From: Bipolaris cookei
Lineage: Eukaryota; Ascomycota; Dothideomycetes; Pleosporales; Pleosporaceae
Direction: 5' to 3'
DNA length: 64,000 nt
Assembly: GCA_002286855.1 (NCBI GenBank)
Contig: NRSV01000025.1
Coordinates: 347,481-411,480 of the forward strand
Every line of letters begins with the position of its first letter. Within the stretch, counting starts at the first letter, position 1. Shown here in pieces: positions 33,121 through 43,733 of this stretch. Under the pieces are notes generated by a model. It was not told the origin of the DNA and made no database searches. It saw only the letters and a program-made list of their open reading frames with translations. A program made the translations under genes and the position numbers.

Positions 33121-35010
33121 TTACCTCTTCCTACCCGAGAAGGAAAGTGAAGAAAAATTATCCACGATGCCTTTATCATCTGATTTCGAACAGTTCCTTT
33201 TCGTGAAAGGGGGGGAGAAATGTTGATACCGCTGCGACGAAATGGGTGTGGCTTTCTTTCTCGTGTTTTTCTTTTGTGGGCTACAGTAGCCTTCGTCCAC
33301 AGAATTTTCGCTGTCTTCGTCTTCGTCATTATAGTCTCCATCTTTATCATCGTCATATTCTTCTACTTCTTCGTCTTCGTCCTCATCTTCGTCTTGGTAT
33401 CCAACGCCGTTCACTTCTGTTCTACGTCTGACTGCGCTCGAAACGGTACTGAAAGTTGGACTTGGCGCAGCAGAGCGAATCATCTGGCTAGTCTTTTGAG
33501 AATATTGTGCGACTTCTTTCCGAAAAGAATGGGACTTTCGCAAACAAGGACTTTCTAGCAAACGTTCGGAGTGCGGCTCCTGTGATGCAGCTCTTCCGCT
33601 TCGTTCCACCAAGCCACCGCCAGGACTCAGAAAAACCTTGGGTGTTGGACATCCCCGGGCTCCTTCAATCCATCGGGCAAGCTCGGGTCTGACCTCTCGA
33701 TTTACCCATTCATGCATATTCTTAAGCACCATGCGTAGGACAAAGACACCCCAGGAAATTTCCAGTGAGGTTGCCCATATACATCGCATAACGACTTTCT
33801 TCTCCTAATATATGTTAGCCCCAATGAAAAGACAGTTAATGCTCCTTGACTACTTACGGAAGACGTGTATGTGAGCCAGAGCTTGACATGCGTACCAACA
33901 CACGTGAAAGAGAAGATGACGAGAGCCTCAAGATTAGGATCACTCTTTTTCGAAGCTAAATGCAGCTTCTCCCGTAGGCCAAGGGCAGCGGCAGAAGCAT
34001 TCGCAGCTTGGCAATAGCACATTCTTTCTGTGCTGGCGTCCCCAACAGCGGACTTTACCTCAACGACAGCCCAGGGGAAGCACATGAGATCTGAACCACG
34101 CATTTGGTCCCTCGTGGGCTTTGAGGAGTTCCATTTCTCTAGGACGCTCCGCGGCGAGGATAACACACCACTGTCTTTTCGGAGTTTGTGGAGCGTTGGA
34201 AGGGAGAAGTTCTCAGTCAATCGGTAGGTTAGATATGGTTTGTAGACAGGGTCGGTGATATCGATGATGGGGAATCCGTAAGTAAAATCCGGTACGGGAC
34301 ATGTCAAGGTATCTTTGCCGTCTCTCAAGCCAGATGGGGATGATTGCTTGAATTCGGTCCAGGGAGTTTCTTGATGTCTAAGAGGCGGATGAGTAAAACG
34401 GAGTTAGTATATCGGGATGTGACTTACCGCTCCCAGCGTAGCAGCATGTTGCTTTCCCTTAGTTAGCTATGTTTCATGCCAAATATCTCAGAACTCACTT
34501 GAAAGAGTCGGAGCCACCGTCGTCACTTTGATAGGCTGTGAAGATATGTTCTTGCAAGATGTTTTGCCAACCGCGTTCATGTGCTTTATCTCCGCGTAGC
34601 TTGACGAATTTTCCTGAGATATCAAAGCAATTTTTCAATTCTTTTGATACCCCCGGATGTGTAGCATCATCCCTTTTAAAACTTTGCATCGGTGGAGGTG
34701 CAGTTTCAAAATCCTTATCATTAGGTCGCAAGTCCCACCTATTGACAGAACTATCGAATGACTGAGTGTTGGTCATGATTTTGTACTCAGTTTCGTCCAG
34801 AGCACGGAAATTTTCAAGCTCGCATTTGAGTTCGTATCTGATGTTGCAAGGAATTCTGGTGCGCCGGCGGATGAGGAGCTGACGAATTGGTTGGAGCCAT
34901 TGTGGTAACTCGTCGGGACGGTGGACCTTGCTAAAGAATAAGATATTGTTTTCTGCAAGTTTTTGTCCACTGATTCTAGGGTTCTTAGAACTTGAATTTG
35001 ATGGTAGCAT
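33121..35010 (-). CDS. PD-(D/E)XK nuclease-like domain protein
   Basis: Four exons, read leftwards: 35010-34499, 34451-34428, 34377-33858, 33804-33121; 579 residues. The centre resembles the fungal PD-(D/E)XK nuclease-like family: GSDLMCFPWAVVEVKSA, with E285 and K287 as the E-x-K pair and an Asp upstream, followed by CYCQAANASAAALGLREKL. The N-terminal 170 residues are the variable part usual in the family (WLQPIRQLLIRRRTRIPCNIR). The C-terminus ends in a long acidic, Asp/Glu-rich tract followed by a basic tail, which is probably disordered. Family members are common in the accessory genome of filamentous ascomycetes; no biological role is established as far as I know. Exon 2 is a 24-nt microexon; the acceptor at 34458 (in frame, two codons longer) is an alternative, but too close to its branch site. 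Acidic repeats (GAYGAR codons) could vary in length between strains. Confidence 0.75.
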
Positions 35011-35723
35011 CTTGAAAGAGAATAATAAATCTATTGTGTAGTTTCCTCTGGCTATGGCATTACTTTAAATCACTTATTACCTTGTCAGGGTATGAATGTA
35101 GGCCTGCGGCACAGCTATTGAGTGCGCGAGGCTGAAACAGCATCAGCGAGGTGCCTACCACACCAATCTCCACGCCATAGCCTCCAGCATGGAGGACTAA
35201 CGTTGCTACTGCCAAATCAGACTCCTGAAGATATTCATGGCTGACAATGCGCACTTGATCCTTTCTCCAAGACCAATTTGATGTAATTGAAACATGGGGC
35301 AGCGTGGCTGCATTCCGCCCCCTGAGGCTCGTGCGTACGTAGGATCGCGGTTTTTGTGATCTTTTAGGGAAACGCTCATTCCATGAAACACAACGTTACG
35401 CAAACTCAGGAACTACTGCCACTTCATTTTGCGAAGAATTACATAACAAAGATAACCAGAGATTGTAGGTGAGCGCAGAAAGGGCGATATTGGTGATGTA
35501 CACCCCCACGCCACCCACTTCTCACTTGTTCGCGCCGCTCAAGATAGAACTAGTCAGTCTGTAATTTCTTCATACATAGAAGGATATAAGAATGGATAAC
35601 ACGGATGCAAGTCGCAAAAGTGATGCAGAGCCGAATCCTACATATGATTCAGCCACTTCATTGTACCGAAGCAGCCCCCTAAACATGACTATGCTCATAC
35701 ATCTAAGCCGTCATTACTACTAT
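35011..35723. other. Intergenic: no intact gene
   Basis: Between the PD-(D/E)XK gene and the permease. A minus-strand frame at about 35290-35060 has a natural-looking amino-acid composition but no ATG at a sensible place and no recognised domain; it may be a relic. Confidence 0.45.
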
Positions 35724-37408
35724 CTATAGTGTGTAACGGAAGAGTGCACCAGGCCCATTGGCTACTCCCTCTATACCAATAGCCTGGTCCGACTTGTGAT
35801 TAAGTTTCTGAAGCCAAAATCGAAGGGTGAGAGATGCAGCTGCACAGCAGAGTAGCGCCACGGTCAACACAATGCATCCCATGCGGTAAAGACTAGACGC
35901 AACGGTCAGTAGAGCCTCGTGATGAGAAGTAGGTGAAACTTGCGGTGCACTCCACTCAGGGTAAAGGTATGCAGTGGCAATGTTCGTTGCATTAGACACA
36001 GCCGTAGCCAAGGCAAGTGCCACAGCTCTCTTTGCCTTTGGGCGCGCAACAGTGGCAGAGACCCAGGGCAAGATGAGTTGAAAGGCTGAAAACGAACCCA
36101 TGGCTTGCAGAAACATGGCGAAATATCGAGGGCCAGTCTGATGCGTTGACATAGAGATGATCTGCCCAACGGCAGATATCACACACGCAGTGACGATGTG
36201 GAAGCAATGTTCGCCTGTGCGTTCTGAGTGCCACGAGTTGAGGATCGAAAAGAAGAAGGCCAGAAAATAAGGAGGCGCAGTAAGTAGCAAGGTTTGAACG
36301 CGTGGGAATCCGAGCGTCTTGACAATGGATGGGAAGAAGTACGTGAAACTCATAGAAATGACAGCACAAGTTTGAGTAAAGACCAGCAGCGGCTAGTTTG
36401 TTGTAATAGTCAGTCCAGCACTTCCTGAAGTTATACAAGTCTTCTTGAAGTCAAAGCTACTCACCACTTTCGGGTCAGAAAAGGCCTGTTTGAGACCAGT
36501 GAAAACGGACTCTTCGACCTCGTCTGCTATGCCATCATTCTCGCGTTCAAGACGCCATTGAGCCATGGCCGTCTCTTCAGCTGATAAAAACGAGGTGTTT
36601 GAGGGATAGTTGGGTAAAAGCATATACCCACCAAATGCCATGACGATTGTAAGCGCACCTTCTATAATGAAGCTAAAAGTGGTCAAGTCAGAATTTACTC
36701 ATTTGAATATCAAGCCAACACTCACATCCACCTCCAAGACGGATAGCCACCCAGCCCCTCCATCCCACCAACGATCCCAGCCGCAATCAGACCACCAAAG
36801 GCCGATGATAGCGTGTACCCCGAGTAAAAGGCTGCAATACGAATAGGCAACTCCTTTCGCGTGTACCAACAAGAGAGGAAGAAAATACATCCTGGAAAAA
36901 ATGGCGCCTCCGTTGTGCCAACTAGAAACCTCAGTGCCACCAACCCAGCATGGTTTTGTACAAAGCCGGTAGCGCCAGACACGATACCCCATACTATAAC
37001 GACAGTGGGCAAGTAAAGTCGCGGTTTGAAGATGGAAAGAAGCATGTTTGATGGCACCATCATGGAAATATAACCAGCCCACAATACCATTACGGCCGTT
37101 TGGTACTGCACATCGTCGATACGGAGCGAGGCTTCCAGACCCCCGAGACGGGCATTGGCGATGGCGTTTCGGTCGAGGACATTGAGCAGAAAGAGAACGA
37201 TTAAGATGGGGAGAGAGCGCAAATCAATCTTCCGGACGAGTTTCTTCTCTAGGGATGTCAGTTGCTCGGGCGTGTAGTGGCGCAGGATGTCAGGGACAGG
37301 GCTGTGAGTATCGTGCGTAGTTTCGATCTGCCCACACTCTATTTCTTTCTTCCTAATTGAGCTCTCATCTGTGTCCGTGGTGGGTAAATATATGTATTTT
37401 GGATTCAA
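35724..37408 (-). CDS. Dal5-type MFS permease (anion:cation symporter family), no in-frame AUG start found
   Basis: Three exons, read leftwards: 37408(?)-36726, 36672-36465, 36392-35724; about 520 codons. Signature of the family that includes allantoate, nicotinate and pantothenate permeases: KIDLRSLPILIVLFLLNVLDRNAIANARL, then LPTVVIVWGIVSGATGF, TTEAPFFPGCIFFLSCWYTRKELPIRIA and WRWIFIIEGALTIV. Twelve hydrophobic segments are present and both introns close the frame well. It should import a small organic anion across the plasma membrane; the substrate is unknown. The oddity is the start: the frame runs back from the first membrane segment to a stop near 37455 with no ATG, and the first internal Met is within membrane segment 2. 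The left limit given is a TTG. Either a short upstream exon exists, a non-AUG codon is used, or the gene has lost its start. Confidence 0.72.
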
Positions 37409-39081
37409 AAATGCAAATGAAATGCTGATCCAAGTTGCAGAGGATTACTATGCAACAAAAACCGTGGTAACGAGTCTACTATTTATAAAGCCGTTTTTGG
37501 AAAACGGTTGATTTCGGGCATAGATAGTTCCCCGCGGATATAACACCCCCGCATTATGCAGGTGATCATCTACGCCGTACTATAGACTGGTAGGATCACT
37601 AACGCCTACTATGCGCGTGAGCTGTAAGCCAAGGCTGTGGATCACGGCGTTTTGGCCGAGGTGGACAGCGCGCTTAACGTGTGTCCTAGATCCACTCTCC
37701 GTGATGATACTTGAGATGTACATCATCCAGGCGCCGAGTCATGTTAGTCTGAACTTTTTCTTGTTTTTCTCTCCATACTGTGAAGACATCGTGAGAAATA
37801 ACTATTAAAATTTAGATGTCAGACAGTAAGTTAACATCGCAGCTATCCACTTTAGGCCCGTTATGGCGAAATGATTATGAGTGAAGGGCTGTGAACTAGT
37901 AAACAAGCTTCGGTATTTGAAGGGTGCCAAAAGATCATTCAACCCTCTTCGATTTAGATTGGTAATGCCTCCTTTCCTGTGCTCACAAGCGATGAACAAT
38001 GATGAGCGCTGAACAGGCTATGAAGGGCGCTGCGGTGAAGAAGTGGGTCCTTCAGCTCGATCGTTTTGGAAATACGAGACATGACGAGTACCATTGCCAC
38101 GTATGAATCAATGTTTCGTAGCCCCGAAGAATTGGATGGTGCACAATGGCATTCCTAATAGTTCCCGGTATTCGTGCTACCTCAGCGCCGAGCGTTTATT
38201 CAATCTTTGAAATGCGGATGCATCGATGTCGCTAGATGCATTGATTAATCGTGATGTTCGAGTGTATCTCGAGTCGACGGGTGCCTCGAGGATAATCGTT
38301 GAGTAATCGCTGGGAGCTTTGCTTCAAGGTGCATTCTCCCGTTGAGAAGATTGAATCATTATCACATGTTTTAGAACTATCCTGGTGTATGCGCACAATG
38401 CGAACAGATTATCATAAAGGCCCAAGGATTTATGAGCATCTGAAGCGATGATGGTGAGACTATCTTTCCAGATCTACAATGTTAAGCGTTCCGACCCATC
38501 CGCAACAACAACGGATATCTCAAATTGGATGTTGAATATTTAGGCAAGCATACAGAATATAGTATGCATCTGAGAACTTGATGTCTGGTATACTGGACAA
38601 ATTTTGGCGAGAATCCTATTATATACAAGTCAGAAGATGCTCTATCGTGGCTGAGGCACGAGCCAATAGGATATCCGGATCTTTTCTCGGCCCGGTATTA
38701 GCGCGTTGGTACAATATGAGTTCCAGAAACTTCTGCCTCAATGTCCCCTCTACATAATTCCATTCTCCAACCCACCTTTTTAATTAAACCCGTTTATTTT
38801 CTCTTTCTCAATCTCTCGAGCTCTGTGATCAGCTTCCTGGGGCATAATTTGTAAGTAGTGCATTGTACTTTTCCCACATTTGAATGATGAGACACAAGCT
38901 GGCACCAGTCTGAGAAGACTTGTACTCTTTGCATGCGGATCAGCTGCATAGACTTTTTAGTCGCCTACTGACTTCTTTTCGATATATGCGTTCTTATGAG
39001 CAGTTTGACAATATTGAAGCTGACAAATTTGTAATAGAAAGTTACTACCAATCACCCGACGCGCGCTCTCTCTTTGCTACC
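37409..39081. other. Intergenic: no gene seen
   Basis: AT-richer 1.7 kb between divergent genes (permease -, AHA1 +). It should hold both promoters. No natural-looking frame. Confidence 0.5.
37481..37487 (-). promoter_or_regulatory. TATA-like box for the Dal5-type permease
   Basis: TATAAAT on the minus strand, about 75 bp upstream of the presumed coding start. It would place transcription start near 37450, leaving little room for an upstream coding exon. Confidence 0.35.
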
Positions 39082-40202
39082 ATGGTCCTCCACAACCCTA
39101 ACAACTGGCATTGGGTCAACAAGGATGTCTCAACATGGACGCGCGAGTATCTTGACAAAGACCTCGCGCAAATATCCGCCGAGAAAAATGGTATCACAGC
39201 AAAGATTGACAAGGTGGTGAGCATGGACGGAGATGTAGATGTGAGCCAACGCAAGGGCAAGGTCATTACCATCTTCGACGTGAAGCTGAAGTTGGAATAC
39301 TCAGGTATGTCATTTTCCTAATTACACTCCTCTTGGACGAGCTGACTCAGTCGGCAGGCAAGAACAAGGAGGGCGAGGAGACTAGCGGCACTATTACCGT
39401 TCCAGAGGTCGCTCACGACACTGAGGAAGACGAGTATGTCGTATGTTCCCTGCGCTTATCTGCTTTCCCAATACTTCTTTCATGCTTTTGATTCATTGCT
39501 GACATTTTGGTATAGTTTGAGGTAGATGTTTACTCTGAGGACAGCAGCAAACAGCCCGTAAAGGAGCTAGTACGCTCTGACATCCTACCGCAATTGCGAA
39601 AATCCTTCGCAAAGCTCGCGTCAGCGATCATGGCCGAGCATGCAAAGGATATCCAGCATGCGCCAGGCACCAACCCTAGCAGCAGCTTTCCGGCTGCCAA
39701 GGTTTACTCGAGTTCGAGCGTGAACAAGTCCAGTGGTTCCAAGCCCGAAGCAACGTCTTCCCAAAAGAGTAGCTCGGGTGGAGTTGTCAACGTGACGACA
39801 ATCACAGACAGCGCAGAGTTCCGGACAGACGCAGCCAATCTGTTCCAGACTTTCACCGACCCTCAGCGTCTTGCCGCGTTCACACGCGCACCGCCCAAGA
39901 ACTTTACAGGTGCCAAGCCTGGCGGCAAGTTTGAGCTATTTGGCGGTAACGTCAGCGGAGAGTTTACCGAGCTTGAGGAGCCTACGCATATTGTCCAGAA
40001 ATGGCGACTTGCACAATGGCCGGCGGGACACTACTCGACGCTGTCTATATGGTTTGATCAGAACGACATTGATGCAGTGACCGTGATGAGAGTGGAATGG
40101 GCAGGCGTACCGGTTGGTCAGGAGGAACCTACCAAGACCAACTGGGACCAGTATTACGTGCGAAGTATCAAGACGACGTTTGGCTTTGGCACGGTATTGT
40201 AG
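39082..40202 (+). CDS. AHA1: Activator of Hsp90 ATPase, Aha1
   Basis: Three exons: 39082-39304, 39358-39440, 39516-40202; 330 residues. The N-terminal Aha1 domain opens with NPNNWHWVNKDVSTWTREYL, as in the whole family, and carries the basic/hydrophobic core (GKNKEGEE...GTITVPEVAHD). A Ser/Lys-rich linker (about 150-190) leads to the AHSA1 (START-like) domain from about 192, with FQTFTDPQRLAAFTRAPP and the terminal FGFGTVL, which ends the protein just as in yeast. Aha1 binds the middle and N-terminal domains of Hsp90 and speeds its ATP cycle. The start (CCATGG) is the normal N-terminus of the family; the frame is open further upstream but is not conserved there. The frame continues after TAG 40200-40202 with plausible residues for a while, which I take as chance. 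Confidence 0.93.
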
Positions 40203-41144
40203 GCGGCCAAGGCTCAGTTGCATGGTATTGCGGCACAGGAGTACAAGGCGTTGGAGGATTTTACGAATGCATACGAAGTGATGGACCCTAAAGGGCATAA
40301 ATGATAGGTATGATGGTAGGTGTACATGTAGAGACAATACGAGAGATCTGTTGACCAATGGATGACGATGATTGTGCACGGTGATTTGAATGACGTGAGG
40401 CCGGGTAGTTGAGGGGAGATGGCCATGAGGATAGTGACAAAACAAACACTTATTGAAATGGCTTGTGTAAGCAGGTAAGACGGAAGCTTAATTGGTCTTG
40501 GACCTATAAACCCAGGGTGCGCAGTGTTGGATGGGGAGAAGGGGTGGACCATGACCAAGGCGCAAAAGTATTAAGACTGCACAAGCTTCCCAGTATATGA
40601 AATGCGCATAGTATGCTTGGGAACGAGCAAAAAAAGCGATATGGACCACCGTTAGCCTTTTTGTTTTTTTTTGCTGGAGAGCGATGATGGAAAAACGTGC
40701 TTTGCAAATTGCCTCTTTCTTGCTAACCTTGGTTTGTGTTGGATGAGGTCAGCAAACAAAGAGTGAGTTTTTTTGTCAGCTTGGTGTGAATCCCGGTCAC
40801 TCATGTCTCCAGACGAGAGACGAATCATTTGACCAAGGTGACGAGTGGTGGATTGGATGTGACATGCATAAAGTCCAAAAGTGAAAAGTCTATTAAAATA
40901 AGATTTATTTTTTTGTTTTCTTTGTTTCTCGAGCATTTGTACTGGTGTAACCTCGCTGCTTACTGCGATGTATTTACTTTCTCTCTTTCTTTCCCCCCAC
41001 CCCCTTTTTTCTTGGGGCCATTTGATTGCTTCAGAACATGCCTGAAGCGTGCACGAAGTAGGATTTTTTTCCTCGTCGAACTTGGAGTTTTTGTAGGCGG
41101 CTGACGTGTAAGTGAGTATAGTTAGCTGTGCGGACGATTTCACA
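40203..41144. other. Intergenic: no gene seen
   Basis: Contains T-runs near 40660-40672, 40905-40925 and 41005-41015 and a C-run near 40995. No coding signal. Confidence 0.5.
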
Positions 41145-42930
41145 ATCAAGAGGAAGAGTAGGCTAGCAGCGGCGTGTCTGCTGGTAGCGAGTGCTCTTGG
41201 GCAGTTTGTGCGTCCTCCCAAAGATATGATAACCAAAAAGGGGTATGCGAATATCAATGTGTGCTACAAGGAGATACCGACTGGCATCTGCGACCTGAAT
41301 CCCAAGGTGAAGAGTTATGCTAGGTACGCGGATGTAACGGAGGATCAGCACATTTTCTGGTGGTTCTTCGAGGCTCGCAACCAGGATGCAAAAGATGCTC
41401 CTTTGACGGTGTGGATCAATGGAGGGCCAGGAAGTAGTTTCATGATTGGGCTGTTTCGGGAAATCGGGCCCTGTGGCGTCGGGCCGGATTTGAGGCCTTT
41501 TAACAACCCGTACTCGTGGACTAATGCTAGCAACATGCTTTTCATCAATCAACCTACCCAGACAGGCTTCTCTTACTCAATCCCTATTCCAAGTTACTTC
41601 GATGGCATGTATTATTCTAAACTGCCTAACGAGACATGTTCAGACTATGCGCAGAGCTCTAGAATATGCGGCATGTATTCGAAGCCTAACCTAAGCTTAA
41701 CAGCCAACAGTACGGCAGGGGCGGCATCGGCCATGTGGAAGACCCTGCAAGGATTTATAGGAACCTTTCCGCAGTACTCTCGCAAAAGCTTCAACTTTGC
41801 GACGGAGAGCTATAGGGGCAAATTCGGGCCTATAATCAATTCCTACTTTCTAGACCAGAATACGAAGAACATGGCGGGAACGCAGGAGACTGAGGTGCAG
41901 AGTTTGCTGATTGGCAACAGATAGATCGACCCGCTGGTGCAATACCGGCTTATTACAACTTCTCTGTAAGCCCTAGCAATACGTACGACTATGATTCGTT
42001 CAACCAAACGGTCAAGGACGGATGGTACAATACCATTTACGGGCGCGGTAACTGCATGGGTCGAGTCAAGCAGTGTTATGAGAGAGGATGGAGCTCGGTG
42101 TGCGCTAACGCTGATGAACTCTGTGTTGTCGATAATGTGAGATTGTTGAGTGATTTGACCGGACGGGACTGATTCGACATACGGTACTTGAACCCGGATC
42201 CGTTTCCGGCCTTGTACTATGTGGATTTTCTCAACTTGGGCGAGGTGCAGAAAGCAATTGGGGCGTTTCGAAACCATTCGGACTTTTCCAATACGGTATA
42301 TGATGCTGCAAGCCCAGAAGTACCATGTATAGTCACGTGGTTGCCTAATGACTAATAACGTTGTATTTAAACTTGCTCCTATCATGATACACATCAGAAT
42401 ATACAATACTTCTTACACACCCGACTGCTTACAGATGCGTTTAGCGTTCAGGGAGAGGCCAATCGGCCATCGGGGGTGATTGGGGCAATCAAAAAACTGC
42501 TTGATGCCGGGGTTCAGGTGGTGCTGTACTATGGCGATGCGCAAGTTTTGATAGCCTGACGCATGGGCAAGGCGGGGATGCTAATGGACTGGACAACGAT
42601 TATGACTGCAACTGGCTAGGTGGGCAAGCGGCAGCAGACTTGGTTGAGGCAAAGGGGTATTCGAAAGCTGGATTCACCAATGTCAGTACCAGCGATGGCA
42701 TTGTACACGGGCAAGTCAAGCAGTCTGGCCTGTTTTCCTTTGTGCGTGTGTACCATTCAGACCACAGGGTGCCATTTTATAAGCCTGTGTTGGCACTCGA
42801 GATGTTTGAGCGGGCGTTGAAGCATGTCGACATTGCGAGCGGGAAGAAGGTTAGCAGCGATTACTTGACGGTAGGCACGGCGAAGAGTGGTCAATGTCAC
42901 AGGGGTCTTGTTGGTGTAAATAGTACATAG
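41145..42930 (+). pseudogene. Broken secreted serine carboxypeptidase (peptidase S10)
   Basis: Clear S10 similarity through the region: signal-peptide-like SRLAAACLLVASALGQ, WWFFEARNQD, the nucleophile motif NGGPGSS, ESYRGKFGP (normally ESYGGHYGP), then in other frames YYNFSVSPSNTYDYDSFNQT, NPDPFPALYYVDFLN, VLYYGD, DYDCNWLGG, TSDGIVHGQVKQSGLFSFVR and HSDHRVPFY around the catalytic His. Lesions visible: no ATG at the expected start (ATC at 41145 begins the KRKSRLAAA leader); AGA TAG at 41919-41924 where the family has Gly-Trp; a one-base loss near 41942 shifting the frame; about 56 extra bases between YYGDA and DYDCNW, splitting the Asp motif. TGA at 42169 may be a further lesion or intronic. 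The normal enzyme removes C-terminal residues of peptides outside the cell. At least one intron (about 42297-42395) is still recognisable. Confidence 0.88.
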
Positions 42931-43733
42931 ATGGATATTTATGTATTTACATGGCACATAGCACATGGCACATGGCACATGGCACATGTACATATGTACG
43001 TATGTACGTATGCATGCATATGCGTACGTAACCAAGTATATGGAGTCGAGTATATACCAGGTACCACGACGACGACTACGGAGTACTTACTGCTGCTGTG
43101 AGAGACAAGCCGGGCCCAGGCCGTCCACAGTGATGAAAGCCGGACGCATGGAAACGGTGCAGCCCCAAGCTTGTTGTCGATGGAAGCCGTTGCAGGAGCG
43201 TTGCAAAAGTGGCCGTGGGGCCCGACTGGTGCGGGCGCGTCCCCTGCTAGCGGGCGTCGCATGAAGGCTGGGAAACAGTTGGGTGTTGCAAGGCCGCTTC
43301 AGCCGTCGCGCCATGTCTGTCCACAGCGACCACTGTGCTGCTACCATTGCCATTGCTGCTGCCATTGCTGCTGCTGCTACATATGCACATACCGTTACTG
43401 CTATCTCCGCCATTGCACTGCCTGACGCCTGCTTGGCTGTTGTTTTACGCCCCGCGACCAACTGACGCGACACCGTCAGCTTGGCTACTATTAGCACTCC
43501 CGCTCTTAGTCGGACATAGCAGACCACCACCAACTTTTTCATTCACCCTCCCATAACCACTCGCCTGCACATGGCGTGCTCCCCTGCTTGGCCTCGCTGA
43601 GAGGCTCTCCGTCTCAGCCCACCTGTTCCTCTCACCCTCCTGCATCCTTCCTCCCCACCCCTCTCCACCCCCCTCGTTGCCGCGGAGTGGCTCCGCGACA
43701 AGCGGCCGTGCGGCGACACAAAACACAAGAGAT
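42931..43733. other. Intergenic with simple repeats
   Basis: Contains a CATGGCA repeat (separate entry), an alternating GTAC/GTAT stretch at about 42985-43030 and a CCATTGCTGCTG-type run at about 43340-43380. The right part is C/T-rich promoter and leader of the next gene. Confidence 0.55.
42950..42984. repeat. CATGGCA heptamer, five tandem copies
   Basis: Five direct copies of 7 bp; the second copy is CATAGCA. Followed by a variable GTACGTAT tract. Confidence 0.85.

Noticed and set aside
35060..35330. Natural-looking - strand frame upstream of the PD-(D/E)XK gene
   Set aside because: No ATG at a sensible place, frame breaks upstream and no recognised domain; noted only as a possible relic.
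40200..40305. Extension of AHA1 beyond its TAG into AAKAQLHGIAAQEYKALEDF
   Set aside because: Aha1 proteins end at FGFG-x-x-L just as here; the downstream frame looks plausible but is not part of the family.
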